Position numbers and translations under genes: made by a program | Shown: in pieces, positions 38,776 to 47,496 of the stretch | Numbering within the stretch: position 1 is the stretch's first letter | Layout of the letters: every line of letters begins with the position of its first letter | The notes under the pieces: generated by a model | What the model was told of the DNA's origin: nothing | Seen by the model: the letters and a program-made list of their open reading frames with translations, nothing else | Databases searched by the model: none | Origin: Verrucomicrobiota bacterium | Lineage (GTDB): Bacteria; Verrucomicrobiota; Verrucomicrobiia; Verrucomicrobiales; Verrucomicrobiaceae | Assembly (NCBI GenBank): GCA_017301975.1 | Contig: JAFLEI010000023.1 | Location: 53,184-117,183 of the forward strand | DNA length: 64,000 nt | Direction of reading: 5' to 3'

Positions 38776-39231
38776 TCAGATTGATGGCGGCATCGGCGGC
38801 ATCATCAGCGCCCGGTTCATGCCGCCCCTGCCATAGCTGGCGGAGGGGACGGACATAAACGCGTTCCGTTTGGTGGAATAGTGCCGGTACAGGCGGCTGT
38901 AGGTCGCCCTCAGCCGCTCGATCATGGCTGCGTTTTCCGGTGTCCGGGGCAGTTTCCGCACACTGTGGCGCAGGTAGTTCATGGCCTGCGCCACACCGAC
39001 ATAGCGCACATCCGGGCCTTTGGCCGGTGGGGTGGGATTCGTGGAGCCAAACCGCGCGATGATCTGGGTGTCCTTCCCTCTGGGCCCGATCAAATGACTC
39101 GCCATCGCCTCCGTGCCAAAGTCCTCATAGGCAAACGGCGGGCCGGGAATCGCGTTCAGGCTGGCACTGCAGCCCACAAGAAAAAGAACGCTGCCACAGA
39201 CCAGAAGAGCGAAGAGCGGAAGTGCTTTCAT
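38776..39231 (-). CDS. Small lipoprotein, function unknown
   Basis: A 151-residue protein starting MKALPLFALLVCGSVLFLVG with Cys next, a good lipobox (LVGC) for lipidation and anchoring in the envelope. The ATG at 39231 has a strong GGAGGT ribosome-binding site just upstream. The longer open frame to 39372 would lose the signal peptide. The mature part has a conserved-looking block (AYEDFGTEAMASHLIGPRGKD) and a basic helical region (MIERLRATYSRLYRHYSTKR). The C-terminus is rich in Met, Pro and Gly. I recognise no family. It diverges from the Sel1-repeat gene. Confidence 0.7.
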   Translation of the reverse strand: MKALPLFALLVCGSVLFLVGCSASLNAIPGPPFAYEDFGTEAMASHLIGPRGKDTQIIARFGSTNPTPPAKGPDVRYVGVAQAMNYLRHSVRKLPRTPENAAMIERLRATYSRLYRHYSTKRNAFMSVPSASYGRGGMNRALMMPPMPPSI

Positions 39232-39488
39232 GCCACCTCCCATACCATATCTGAAAATGAAAGCGAATGCAGCGGCGCGAAAATAGGCCGCACAAAAGCA
39301 TCGGACGCCCACCATTTTTCCTTCCTCATCCCATGCCCCGCAGCCCGCTTCGCCAGATGAGGGCACGGACAAAGGTGGGCGCGGTTGCCCGTCCGGCAGC
39401 CTGTGGCTTGTGTCAGAAGCACTGTCAATTTACGGGGCTCCTGCATTTTGATGGTTGAGACGGCTCCAGCCAGACGTAATTTCGCACC

Positions 39489-40619
39489 ATGAAGCATGCG
39501 TCCCCCCCACCCCTCCTCGCTGGCCTCCTTGTTGCGATGCTGTTCGCTGCTTCCATCCTGACGGCCCAGCAGCCTCAGCGCATCGACGAAAAGGATCTTC
39601 GGGATTGGGCGGATCGCGGCGATGCAGACGCCCAGTTCGAGCTCGGACTGCGCCTCATCACAGGGGAAGGCCTGAAGAGAAATATCGAAGAAGGGGTGAA
39701 GTCCGTCGAAAAGGCCGCCAAGCAGAAGCACCTGCGTGCGCAGCACGTCCTGGGCACCCTCTATGAAGATGGGGAAGGGGTGAAGAAGGACCTCGCCAAG
39801 GCGGCGGAATGGTACCGCAGCTCTGCCGAGCTCGGCTTTGCCCTCTCTCAGCACAGCCTCGCCGCCTTGTATGAGGAAGGCAAAGGTGTGAAAAAAGACC
39901 CCGCCAAAGCGGCGGAATGGTTCAAGAAAGCCGCCGATCAGGGAAATCCTCCTTCTCAGACCGCCTATGCCTCCAAGCTCGAACGCGGCGACGGCGTGGC
40001 TAAAAGCGCCTCCAAGGCGGCGCTCTGGTACCTCAAGGCGGCTCAGCAGGACTTCGTGCCCGCCATGACGCGCCTCGCGAACCTCTACTACACCGGCCAG
40101 GGTGTCCCGGTGGATTACCGGCGTGCAGGAGCTTGGTACCGCCGCGCCGCTCGTTCCGAAGACCCCTGGGCTTCCAACAATCTCGCATGGTTCCTCGCCA
40201 CCTGTCCGGAGGACAATCTGCACAATGGCGAAAGCGCCGTCCTCCTCGCCCGGCGTGCCTTGAAACTCGTCGCTGAAGTCGTCCAGAGCGATGAGCAGCC
40301 CTACGAGATGATCGACACCATGGCCGCCGCCCTCGCCCGCAACGGTGAATTCAAAGAGGCGGAACTCTGGCAGAAGCGCTGCATCACCCTTTTCAATGAG
40401 GACAAGGACCTGCCTGCGGAAGACCGTAAAAAGCTGCAGGACGAGTTCGATACCCGCCTCAAGCTCTACCAAAAGGCCACCCCCTTTGCCGAACCTGACC
40501 CCAAAGGCGAAGAGGGCGCGGAGCCTCTGCCGCAGGACACCATTCTCCAGGATGAAGGGCTGCCTGAGTCCAATCCCAAGAAAACCACCCCCAAAAGCGG
40601 CCGTGGCACGGTAGTTTGA
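39489..40619 (+). CDS. Secreted Sel1-repeat (TPR-like) protein
   Basis: A 376-residue protein with a signal peptide (about 1-30, ending LTAQQ). About five Sel1-like repeats of 36 residues occupy residues 35-245, each with a pattern such as ALYEEGKGVKKDPAKAAEWF. They are followed by a degenerate helical repeat region (NNLAWFLATCPEDN) and a charged, Pro-rich tail. Such solenoids bind other proteins, often in envelope or signalling complexes. The partner is unknown. The gene diverges from the lipoprotein gene. Confidence 0.85.
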   Translation: MKHASPPPLLAGLLVAMLFAASILTAQQPQRIDEKDLRDWADRGDADAQFELGLRLITGEGLKRNIEEGVKSVEKAAKQKHLRAQHVLGTLYEDGEGVKKDLAKAAEWYRSSAELGFALSQHSLAALYEEGKGVKKDPAKAAEWFKKAADQGNPPSQTAYASKLERGDGVAKSASKAALWYLKAAQQDFVPAMTRLANLYYTGQGVPVDYRRAGAWYRRAARSEDPWASNNLAWFLATCPEDNLHNGESAVLLARRALKLVAEVVQSDEQPYEMIDTMAAALARNGEFKEAELWQKRCITLFNEDKDLPAEDRKKLQDEFDTRLKLYQKATPFAEPDPKGEEGAEPLPQDTILQDEGLPESNPKKTTPKSGRGTVV

Positions 40620-40782
40620 GGTTGGTTTTGCCGCTGCTGAATCCCCCCTGCAGCCAGTCCGTAGCCATTCGCAGCGCAAGATTCGCATGCTTTAGCGCAA
40701 TATCTGCAAGACCAAGCCCCTCTTCCACGGTTAAACCGCCCACTCTTTTCATCCGGCATTCTGCCACTTTCCCTTTTCTCTC

Positions 40783-42552
40783 ATGTCCGCTGCCGTTGTC
40801 CGTTCCGCCGCCCTCCCGCCGCCCATTCCCGGCCTGAACCGCCGTATCCGCCAGCCGAAGAAAAACATCCCGCAGACCAAGCAGGATCGTGATCAGATCC
40901 TGGGCTGGGTCCGCGCCTATGCCGAGGAGCAGAAGCTCGTTCCCCCGGTGCCCTTGGCGGATCTGCAGGGCCACACAGATAAAATCGTCGCGATCCACGC
41001 CATCGACAAGATTCACCGTGACTACGTCGGCGTGCTCCTCGCCAACGAAACTTGGCGCGAATCCCTCGCCACCGTGCCGTTTGAAAAGCGTCTGCTGCTG
41101 ATGCCGAAGTGTCTCCGCGTCGAAAGCAAATGCCCGGCCCCCTTTGATGAGTTCGGCCTGCTCTGCAAGCAGTGCGGCCTCTGCTCCATTCAGGACTTCC
41201 AAAACGAGGCTGAAAAGCTCGGCTATGCCGTCCTCGTCGCCGAAGGCAGCGCCATCGTCATGTCGCTCATCCAGACCGGCAAGATCGAGGCCATCGTCGG
41301 CATCTCCTGCCTGCCCGTGCTGGAGCGTACCTTCCCCTACATCGAAGCCGCCGCCATCCCCGCTGTCGCCGTGCCCCTCCTTCAGGACGACTGCATCGAC
41401 ACCCTCGTCGATATCGACTGGGTCTGGGACTACATCCACCTCACCAGCGACGACAAAACCCGCCGCCTCAATCTGAACGCGCTGCATGACGAGGTAAAAA
41501 CCTGGTTCACCATCGAGTCCCTCAATGCGCTCATGGGCCCCTCCCGTGGCCACAGCGACGACATCGCCCGTGAATGGCTCGCCCGTGCCGGCAAACGCTG
41601 GCGTCCCTTCCTCACCGTCGCCGCCTACCAGGCCCTGCGCGAAGATCCCGAAGGCCCGATTTCCGACACCGTCAAGAAAGCTGCGATCGCCGTCGAAATC
41701 TTCCACAAAGCCTCCCTCGTTCATGATGACATCGAGGACGGTGACGCCGAACGCTATGGCGAAACCACCCTGCACACCGAGCACGGCATCCCCGTGGCTT
41801 TGAACATCGGCGACCTCCTCATCGGTGAAGGCTACCGCCTCCTCGCCGACAACGATGCCGCAGCCCACGTCCGCAGCGCCGCCATCCTCGTCGCCGCCGA
41901 AGGCCAGCGCGAACTCTGCATCGGTCAGGGCGCGGAACTTCTCTGGACCCGCCACCCAGTCGCTCTCAGCAGCACGCAGGTTCTCGAAATCTTCCGCAGC
42001 AAAACCGCCCCCGCCTTTGAAGTCGCCCTCAAGGTCGGTGCCGCGCTCGCCGGTCAGCTCGACGAATGCGCCGACGTCCTCCACACCTACAGCGAAAATC
42101 TCGGCATCGCCTACCAGATCCGCGATGACCTCGACGATCTCGGCGAAGACTCCGCCGCCGACAACGAATGGAACATGCGCCCCAGCATTGTCCTCTCCCT
42201 CCTGCGTGAGAAAGGCAAAGGCGAAGTCAAAGACCAGATGGAAGCCCTCTGGAACGGCCTCGCCAAAACCAAGCCCGACAACGCCACCATCCGCGATTGG
42301 GCACTCGACAGCGGTGCCCACGAGAAGGCCATGACCCTCCTCGAAAGCTACAAGGAAGCCGCCATCCGTTCCCTTCAGGAGGTCGAACTACCCAATCTCA
42401 AAGGCCTCCTCCGCCGCGTCATCGGCAAGATCTTCAACGAGCTTGAGATCAAAGGCTGGTGCCGCGAATTCGAGCAGCAAAATCTAAATCCCGAACTCCG
42501 CGCCGAAGCCGCCAAAGCCGCCGAACACCTGGTGCCGAACCCCATGACTTAA
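40783..42552 (+). CDS. DUF116-like domain fused to polyprenyl (isoprenoid) synthase
   Basis: A 589-residue protein with two domains. Residues about 60-215 resemble DUF116, with a cysteine cluster (C110, C117, C128, C131, C134) that could hold metal or an iron-sulfur centre. Residues about 240-540 are a trans-isoprenyl diphosphate synthase. It has GKRWRPFLTVAA, the first Asp-rich motif HDDIED (D315-D319) and the second DDLDD (448-452), so chain elongation from IPP looks intact. Products could be quinone side chains, undecaprenyl-like carriers or carotenoid precursors. The 163 bases upstream show no other gene. The fusion is unusual compared with stand-alone 300-350-residue synthases. Confidence 0.87.
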   Translation: MSAAVVRSAALPPPIPGLNRRIRQPKKNIPQTKQDRDQILGWVRAYAEEQKLVPPVPLADLQGHTDKIVAIHAIDKIHRDYVGVLLANETWRESLATVPFEKRLLLMPKCLRVESKCPAPFDEFGLLCKQCGLCSIQDFQNEAEKLGYAVLVAEGSAIVMSLIQTGKIEAIVGISCLPVLERTFPYIEAAAIPAVAVPLLQDDCIDTLVDIDWVWDYIHLTSDDKTRRLNLNALHDEVKTWFTIESLNALMGPSRGHSDDIAREWLARAGKRWRPFLTVAAYQALREDPEGPISDTVKKAAIAVEIFHKASLVHDDIEDGDAERYGETTLHTEHGIPVALNIGDLLIGEGYRLLADNDAAAHVRSAAILVAAEGQRELCIGQGAELLWTRHPVALSSTQVLEIFRSKTAPAFEVALKVGAALAGQLDECADVLHTYSENLGIAYQIRDDLDDLGEDSAADNEWNMRPSIVLSLLREKGKGEVKDQMEALWNGLAKTKPDNATIRDWALDSGAHEKAMTLLESYKEAAIRSLQEVELPNLKGLLRRVIGKIFNELEIKGWCREFEQQNLNPELRAEAAKAAEHLVPNPMT

Positions 42553-42616
42553 AAAGTCTTACGTCTCCCGGCCATCCTGCTTGATCGAGAGCTGACAATG
42601 AACTGGCGATGAAGGC

Positions 42617-43882
42617 ATGAAACTTTTTGCAGCATCACTGAACTGGCTTTGGGTGGCAGGTGCTCTTTTGGGCGGTGTCCTGCATTTACATTCACAGGAG
42701 GAAGCAGACGAAGTGAAACTCAAAGCGATCTTGAAGAAGGCCGAAGGATTACATCTGTCAGCAGGATCGGGAGTGCCTGAATACTTGGCTTGGCTTCGCT
42801 CAGATATTGGAAAAGAAGAAGTGAAGTTTCTGACTGAACATTATTCCGAATTATCACGATCCAATCAAAGACGTCTCTCGGAAGAGCTTGCCAGAACTGG
42901 AGCAGAATCATCTGCGCCATTTCTTTCACGGGCATTATCAGACCCGGAAGTTGGCGAGGAGGTGATTAAATCGGTTTCATTCACTTTTATGCCCGGACGA
43001 AACCTTGAGCCGGAATTCTGCCGGCAGCTTGCTCCAGCAGTTCTGCCCTGGGTAGTCCCGCAGAAGGGCTTTCCGTCGGTAAAAGATGCAATGCAGGTTC
43101 TGGCAAGACTGTCATCAGCGCTTGCGATGAAGCATTTTTACAATGACGAGTTTTTCTCCCCGGCTTCCGTCAGGGTTGAAGAGGCGCTTAAAGCTTTCAA
43201 CGCTGCGGACATTCATCTGCCCAAAGAAAAAATCGACGAGTTGCTGAATGCTTGGGAAGCCAAGGCAGGGACAGAGGAAACCGACCGCAGATACCTCTAT
43301 TGCTATGTCGAGGTATTGCATGCGCTTGCGTTGGTTGACCCGGAACGTTCAGTAAAATTGACAGATCAGTTGCAGCGCAAAAGGCCGAACGAAGCTTGGC
43401 TTTTGTTATATGTGATCGAAAAGGCCCATGGCTTGGAGCATTTGGTTTGGAGTCTCAGCCCGGCATTGGATGATCCCGCCTTGTTTGCGCCTTTGCCGCT
43501 GGAAGCAAAACGCTATATTTCGGCGGTTGAGATTCTGGCAATTGCAGATGAAGGCATTGAGCAGGTCTTTACCACAAGTGCATATAACGAATGGGATTAT
43601 GCGTTGCAGGCCTTTGAGGAAGCTGGCGATCAGGAGTATCCAAAGTTTCTGCGCGCCGTTGCTCAGCTCTTCGGGCCGGGCGGACCTCCTGCTGACTACG
43701 CTAAACGCAAGAAAGTCATTGAGGCCATGAACCCATCCTTCCGTGAGCAAATCGATGTGGCATATAAAAAGTGGGCAGAAGGCCAGAAAGGCAAAACTTA
43801 TGTGGATGCCCGCTACCTGATTGCCATGTATGCCGGGAAGCATGCCAACGTGCTTCGAAAATTAGTGAAGCCAGTCCTATAG
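42617..43882 (+). CDS. Secreted protein of unknown function in A+T-richer islet
   Basis: A 421-residue protein with a signal peptide (MKLFAASLNWLWVAGALLGG onward). The mature part is mostly helical with repeated Leu/Ala-rich segments, possibly a HEAT- or TPR-like solenoid, but no repeat motif is firm. Codon use differs from neighbouring genes: more codons end in A or T (ttt, gaa, aaa, gat), and the islet continues to about 44.8 kb. This suggests acquisition by transfer. It converges with the SUKH-like gene. No family is recognised. Confidence 0.7.
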   Translation: MKLFAASLNWLWVAGALLGGVLHLHSQEEADEVKLKAILKKAEGLHLSAGSGVPEYLAWLRSDIGKEEVKFLTEHYSELSRSNQRRLSEELARTGAESSAPFLSRALSDPEVGEEVIKSVSFTFMPGRNLEPEFCRQLAPAVLPWVVPQKGFPSVKDAMQVLARLSSALAMKHFYNDEFFSPASVRVEEALKAFNAADIHLPKEKIDELLNAWEAKAGTEETDRRYLYCYVEVLHALALVDPERSVKLTDQLQRKRPNEAWLLLYVIEKAHGLEHLVWSLSPALDDPALFAPLPLEAKRYISAVEILAIADEGIEQVFTTSAYNEWDYALQAFEEAGDQEYPKFLRAVAQLFGPGGPPADYAKRKKVIEAMNPSFREQIDVAYKKWAEGQKGKTYVDARYLIAMYAGKHANVLRKLVKPVL

Positions 43883-43976
43883 ACTTGGGCCTCTGGGTGA
43901 GGAGCGGTCATGTCTGACACATGCCACAAAAGCTCCTGGCACCTGCCGCTCTGCATAAGAAAGTCGAGAGCCGGAA

Positions 43977-44636
43977 TCATTCCATTCGGTTCATCAAATA
44001 CGCTGCTTCAGACTGATGAAACTCATCGGGTGAATAGGCACCATCGTTTGCCATCAGATACTGTAGCCATGAGTCCAAATCCTCTGCCAGGGTGAACTGA
44101 TCAAGCCTTGCATCATCGTAGTTTTCGTCATCATCCACGCTCACGTAGTACATGCGCCACTTGTCATCGCTGACTCTTCTGCGGATCGCAATATCTCCTG
44201 AGACACTGTAAGACTTGATGAACCGCACGAGCCTGACAGGCCCGCCTTCCTTTCCCTCCCACTCCCGGTTCTGCCGCTCCCACGCAATCACTTCCTCAGG
44301 AGGCAGGATGTGAATGATGTTGCGCCAGACGAGAACAGCCTCTTGCACCTGCGAATAGAATTCGTGAATGAATGGAGGCAGGCTGATTTGGAACGCGTCC
44401 TCAATCACCCGCGCATCCACTTTGCCCCAGCGGATCATGTGCCGTACGGCAAAATCATACGAGCCTTTGCCGTACCGGCCAGAAACTAATTCACAGTAAT
44501 GATCGGGCTGTTTGTTACCAGGATATTTATTGCAAAACCATTTCGCCAAGGGTTCGATTTTCCCAAGAAAATCTGATTCCGTCCGGTAAATTCGCCGTTC
44601 ATCTTCCTCCTGTCTGAGCATATCCTGTGCTTTCAT
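43977..44636 (-). CDS. SUKH/SMI1-KNR4-like protein, possible orphan immunity protein
   Basis: A 219-residue cytoplasmic protein. Its central and C-terminal part resembles the SUKH pattern: LPPFIHEFYSQ, then ILPPEEVIAWERQN, then a beta-strand run (VRLVRFIKSYSVSGD) and a terminal helix (TLAEDLDSWLQYLMAND). SUKH proteins commonly neutralise contact-dependent or polymorphic toxins, though some have other roles. It is A+T-richer than most genes here. A peptide-like open remnant lies just upstream on the same strand (44644-44739), where a toxin tail would be expected. Recognition is by eye and moderate only. Confidence 0.6.
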   Translation of the reverse strand: MKAQDMLRQEEDERRIYRTESDFLGKIEPLAKWFCNKYPGNKQPDHYCELVSGRYGKGSYDFAVRHMIRWGKVDARVIEDAFQISLPPFIHEFYSQVQEAVLVWRNIIHILPPEEVIAWERQNREWEGKEGGPVRLVRFIKSYSVSGDIAIRRRVSDDKWRMYYVSVDDDENYDDARLDQFTLAEDLDSWLQYLMANDGAYSPDEFHQSEAAYLMNRME

Positions 44637-44643
44637 ATTTCAA

Positions 44644-44739
44644 TCATTGCGTAGGGGTCTGATAGAAGAAAATCAGCTCCCCCTCATTGCTCATAATGAC
44701 ATCTCCTTCTTTATAATCACGGAAAACATGCCGGGCATT
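44644..44739 (-). pseudogene. Short open remnant or leader peptide upstream of SUKH-like gene
   Basis: On the minus strand the frame after a TAA (44740-44742) runs 31 codons to a TGA at 44644-44646. It reads NARHVFRDYKEGDVIMSNEG and then ELIFFYQTPTQ. It ends 7 bases before the SUKH-like start. It reads like a protein C-terminus, which suits a decayed toxin tail. Alternatively the internal ATG, with an AAGGAG Shine-Dalgarno eight bases before it, could give a 16-residue leader peptide. No protein match is claimed. Confidence 0.35.
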
Positions 44740-44767
44740 TTATAAAGACAAGCTACGCAAACATTTC

Positions 44768-44785
44768 ATTTACAACATTGTAAAT
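44768..44785. promoter_or_regulatory. Perfect palindrome upstream of sulfatase/two-component operon
   Basis: ATTTACAA-CA-TTGTAAAT is a perfect inverted repeat with 8-bp arms. It lies about 75 bases before the start of the sulfatase gene and in an A+T-rich non-coding stretch. Its TTACA/TGTAA core resembles operators of BlaI/MecI-type and similar dimeric repressors. It could control the sulfatase-kinase-regulator operon, the SUKH-like gene transcribed away from it, or both. Confidence 0.5.
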
Positions 44786-44859
44786 CAACGTTTCCCATGG
44801 GATTGCGGCGCAGCTGAGTTTGATGCAAACATGCACCAGGCCTGTGCGTTAATGCGCCC

Positions 44860-46338
44860 ATGAAGTTGTTCCCGCTGCTCGCAGCTCTCGCCACCGCCTT
44901 CTCCTCCCTTCACGCCGCTGATTCGCGGCCCAATGTTCTCTTCATCGCCATTGATGACCAAAACGACTGGATCGGCTGCCTCGGCGGACATCCGCAGGTG
45001 AAGACACCTGCCATCGACGCCCTCGCCAAGCGCGGCACCCTCTTTTCCAGTGCCCACTGCAATGCCCCCTTGTGCAATCCTTCACGCAGCTCGCTCCTCA
45101 CCGGCCTGCGCCCCTCCAGCACCGGCATCTATGGCCTCGCCCCCGGCATCCGCGAAGTGGAGCAAACCAAGCATCACATCACCCTCCCGCAGACCTTCAC
45201 GCAAGCCGGTTACTTCACCTTCAACAGCGGCAAGATCTACCACGACGGCTCTATGCGTGGCGGCGATCAAAAAGCAGAATTCACCGAATGGGGCAATCGC
45301 GGCCCCATGCCAAGGCCGAAGACGCCCATCGCCAATCTTCCGTGGCCCGACCGCCATCCCGCCATGGACTGGGGCGTCTTCCCCGAAAAAGACGAGGACA
45401 ACGCCGACTGGAAAATCGCCGACTCCGCCATGGATGCGCTGAAGCGTGCCCCTGCCGACAAGCCCTTCTTCATCGCCGCCGGCTTCCGCCTCCCTCACGT
45501 CCCCTGCTTCGCCTCTCAGAAGTGGTTTGATCTCTATCCCGATGCCACTCTCCAGATGCCCCCGGTCAAAGAAGACGATCGCGATGACCTCCCCAAATTC
45601 GCCGACTTCCTCCACTGGAAACTCCCCGAGCCACGCCTCAGCACCCTGCGCAAATACAACGAATGGCGTCCCCTCGTCCGCGCCTACCTCGCCTGCGTCA
45701 GCTTCATGGACAGTCAGGTCGGTCGCTTGATGAAGGAGCTCGAAGCCACCGGCCGCTTGGACAACACCATCATCGTCCTCTGGGGCGATCACGGCTGGCA
45801 CCTCGGCGAAAAACTCATGACCGGCAAAAACACCCTCTGGGAGCGCAGCACCCGCGTCCCTCTCATCTTCGCCGGCCCCGGCATCAAACCCGGTCAGGTC
45901 TGCACCAGCCCCGTCGAACTCCTCGACATCTTCCCCTCACTCCTCGCCCTCGCCAAACTCCCCGCCCGCCCCGACCTCGAAGGCCACAGCCTCGTGCCCC
46001 AGTTTCAAGACGCCAGCGCACCCCGCGAATGGCCCGCCATCACCACCCACAATCGGGGCAATCACACCATCCGCACCCAGGACTGGCGCTACATCCGCTA
46101 CGCCGACGGCAGCGAAGAACTCTACGACATGAAGAACGATCCGAACGAGTGGACCAATCTCGCCAAAGCCCCCGAGCACACCGCCAAAAAAACCGAACTC
46201 GCCAAGTGGCTCCCCAAGATCGACAAAGCCCCCGTCCCCGGCAGCAAGAGCCGCGTCCTCACCTACGATCCCACCACCGGCGAAGCCATCTGGGAAGACA
46301 AGCCGATTGATAAAAGCGCCCCGCTGCCGGAACCGTAG
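44860..46338 (+). CDS. Secreted sulfatase (iduronate-2-sulfatase-like), first gene of two-component operon
   Basis: A 492-residue sulfatase with a signal peptide (residues about 1-20). The motif APLCNPSRSSLLTG places the formylglycine residue at Cys72. LFIAIDDQNDWIGCLGG gives the metal-binding Asp pair, and VLWGDHGWHLGEK the second Asp-His. It is related to the sulfatase at 24286. The stop is three bases from the GTG start of a histidine kinase. The sulfatase, sensor and regulator are therefore one transcript, which suggests sensing of the sulfatase product or substrate. Confidence 0.92.
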   Translation: MKLFPLLAALATAFSSLHAADSRPNVLFIAIDDQNDWIGCLGGHPQVKTPAIDALAKRGTLFSSAHCNAPLCNPSRSSLLTGLRPSSTGIYGLAPGIREVEQTKHHITLPQTFTQAGYFTFNSGKIYHDGSMRGGDQKAEFTEWGNRGPMPRPKTPIANLPWPDRHPAMDWGVFPEKDEDNADWKIADSAMDALKRAPADKPFFIAAGFRLPHVPCFASQKWFDLYPDATLQMPPVKEDDRDDLPKFADFLHWKLPEPRLSTLRKYNEWRPLVRAYLACVSFMDSQVGRLMKELEATGRLDNTIIVLWGDHGWHLGEKLMTGKNTLWERSTRVPLIFAGPGIKPGQVCTSPVELLDIFPSLLALAKLPARPDLEGHSLVPQFQDASAPREWPAITTHNRGNHTIRTQDWRYIRYADGSEELYDMKNDPNEWTNLAKAPEHTAKKTELAKWLPKIDKAPVPGSKSRVLTYDPTTGEAIWEDKPIDKSAPLPEP

Positions 46339-46341
46339 GCA

Positions 46342-47496
46342 GTGTCCGCCTCTCCCCCCAAGCTCCGCCTCACCCTCGGCCTCGGCTTCCTCGCCTTCAT
46401 CATCGCGGGCTCGTTGCTGCTTCTGGCTTGGCTGCGTCAGCGCGAGCGCGAGGAGTCCAACCGCCTTTTTCTGACTCTGGCAAAAGCGAACGCCGAATCC
46501 GTCAGGCAGATGAACCTGCCTCGCAGCGAAAAGCTCGCCAGAAGCCTGAAGAAGTTGCTTGGGGTGAGCGTCGCGTTCCTTGATCGCGAGACCATGATGC
46601 CAGCCGTGGAATCAACGATTCAGTCCGAGATCAAAGACGGCAGTGTTGAGGATTTCAATGATCACCAGCAGTCCGTGGTCGTTGAGCTCGATAAGCACCA
46701 CTACATGCGTTTTTTCAGGAACACGCCTGCACCCGCACTCTCCCTCCGCGATTCCGCCACCCGCAACGCCTTCATCACCTTCTGGCTCATCTCCGCTCTC
46801 GTCGGCTGGCTCCTCGTCCGCGAGCGCCTCAAGCGCGCCCAGTCCGAACGCCTCGCCATGCTCGGACGCGTCGCCACCAGTCTCGCCCACGACATCAAGA
46901 ACCCCCTCGCCTCCATCCAGCTTCATGCACAGCTGATGACGCCGCAGAATGAGGAAGACGCCCAGGCGATCAAACTCATCGAAAACGAATCCGAAGTCAT
47001 CGCCGGTCTCGTGAACCAGTGGCTCCACCTCGCCAATCCCCTCCCACCCAAGCTCACCAAGCTCGATCTCTCCGACTGCATTCGCGGTGTCGTTAAAAAC
47101 ATGGAGCCCCAGGCCCGCCACGCCGGCGTTGAAATCATTCTCGATCTTCCATCTCCTGTCTTCATCATGGGCGATTCCTCAAGGCTCGCCCAGGCCATGC
47201 GAAACCTCATGATCAATGCCATTCAGGCCATGCCTCGCGGTGGCAAACTCATGGTCAGCGGCCAGCCCACCGGCTCATGCTTCCAGCTCCGCTTCGCCGA
47301 CTCCGGCACCGGCTTTTCCGAACAAGCGCTCGCTCAAGGCACCGAACTCTTCTTCACCGAAAAAGAAGGCGGCATGGGCGTCGGCTTGAACATTGTCTCT
47401 AGCGTCATCATCGCACACGGTGGCACCATGAAATTGCAAAATGACCCCAAGGGCGGAGCGGTGATCATCGTGCTGCTCCCCTTGCTTCCCGCATGA
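46342..47496 (+). CDS. Sensor histidine kinase
   Basis: A 384-residue membrane kinase. It has TM1 at about 12-32, an extracytoplasmic domain of about 100 residues, TM2 at about 142-159 and the HisKA box LAHDIKNPLAS with phospho-acceptor His183. The ATPase domain follows with N box MRNLMINAIQAM, G1 FADSGTGFS and G2-like GGMGVGLNIV. The start is GTG, three bases after the sulfatase stop, and the end overlaps the regulator gene by ATGA. The short sensor domain has no recognisable ligand-binding motif. It probably phosphorylates Asp53 of the next gene product. Confidence 0.92.
   Translation: MSASPPKLRLTLGLGFLAFIIAGSLLLLAWLRQREREESNRLFLTLAKANAESVRQMNLPRSEKLARSLKKLLGVSVAFLDRETMMPAVESTIQSEIKDGSVEDFNDHQQSVVVELDKHHYMRFFRNTPAPALSLRDSATRNAFITFWLISALVGWLLVRERLKRAQSERLAMLGRVATSLAHDIKNPLASIQLHAQLMTPQNEEDAQAIKLIENESEVIAGLVNQWLHLANPLPPKLTKLDLSDCIRGVVKNMEPQARHAGVEIILDLPSPVFIMGDSSRLAQAMRNLMINAIQAMPRGGKLMVSGQPTGSCFQLRFADSGTGFSEQALAQGTELFFTEKEGGMGVGLNIVSSVIIAHGGTMKLQNDPKGGAVIIVLLPLLPA

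Noticed and set aside
40459..42321. 620-codon open frame on the minus strand
   Set aside because: Antisense to the DUF116-polyprenyl synthase gene; Gly/Val/Asp-rich composition typical of antisense frames in G+C-rich DNA.
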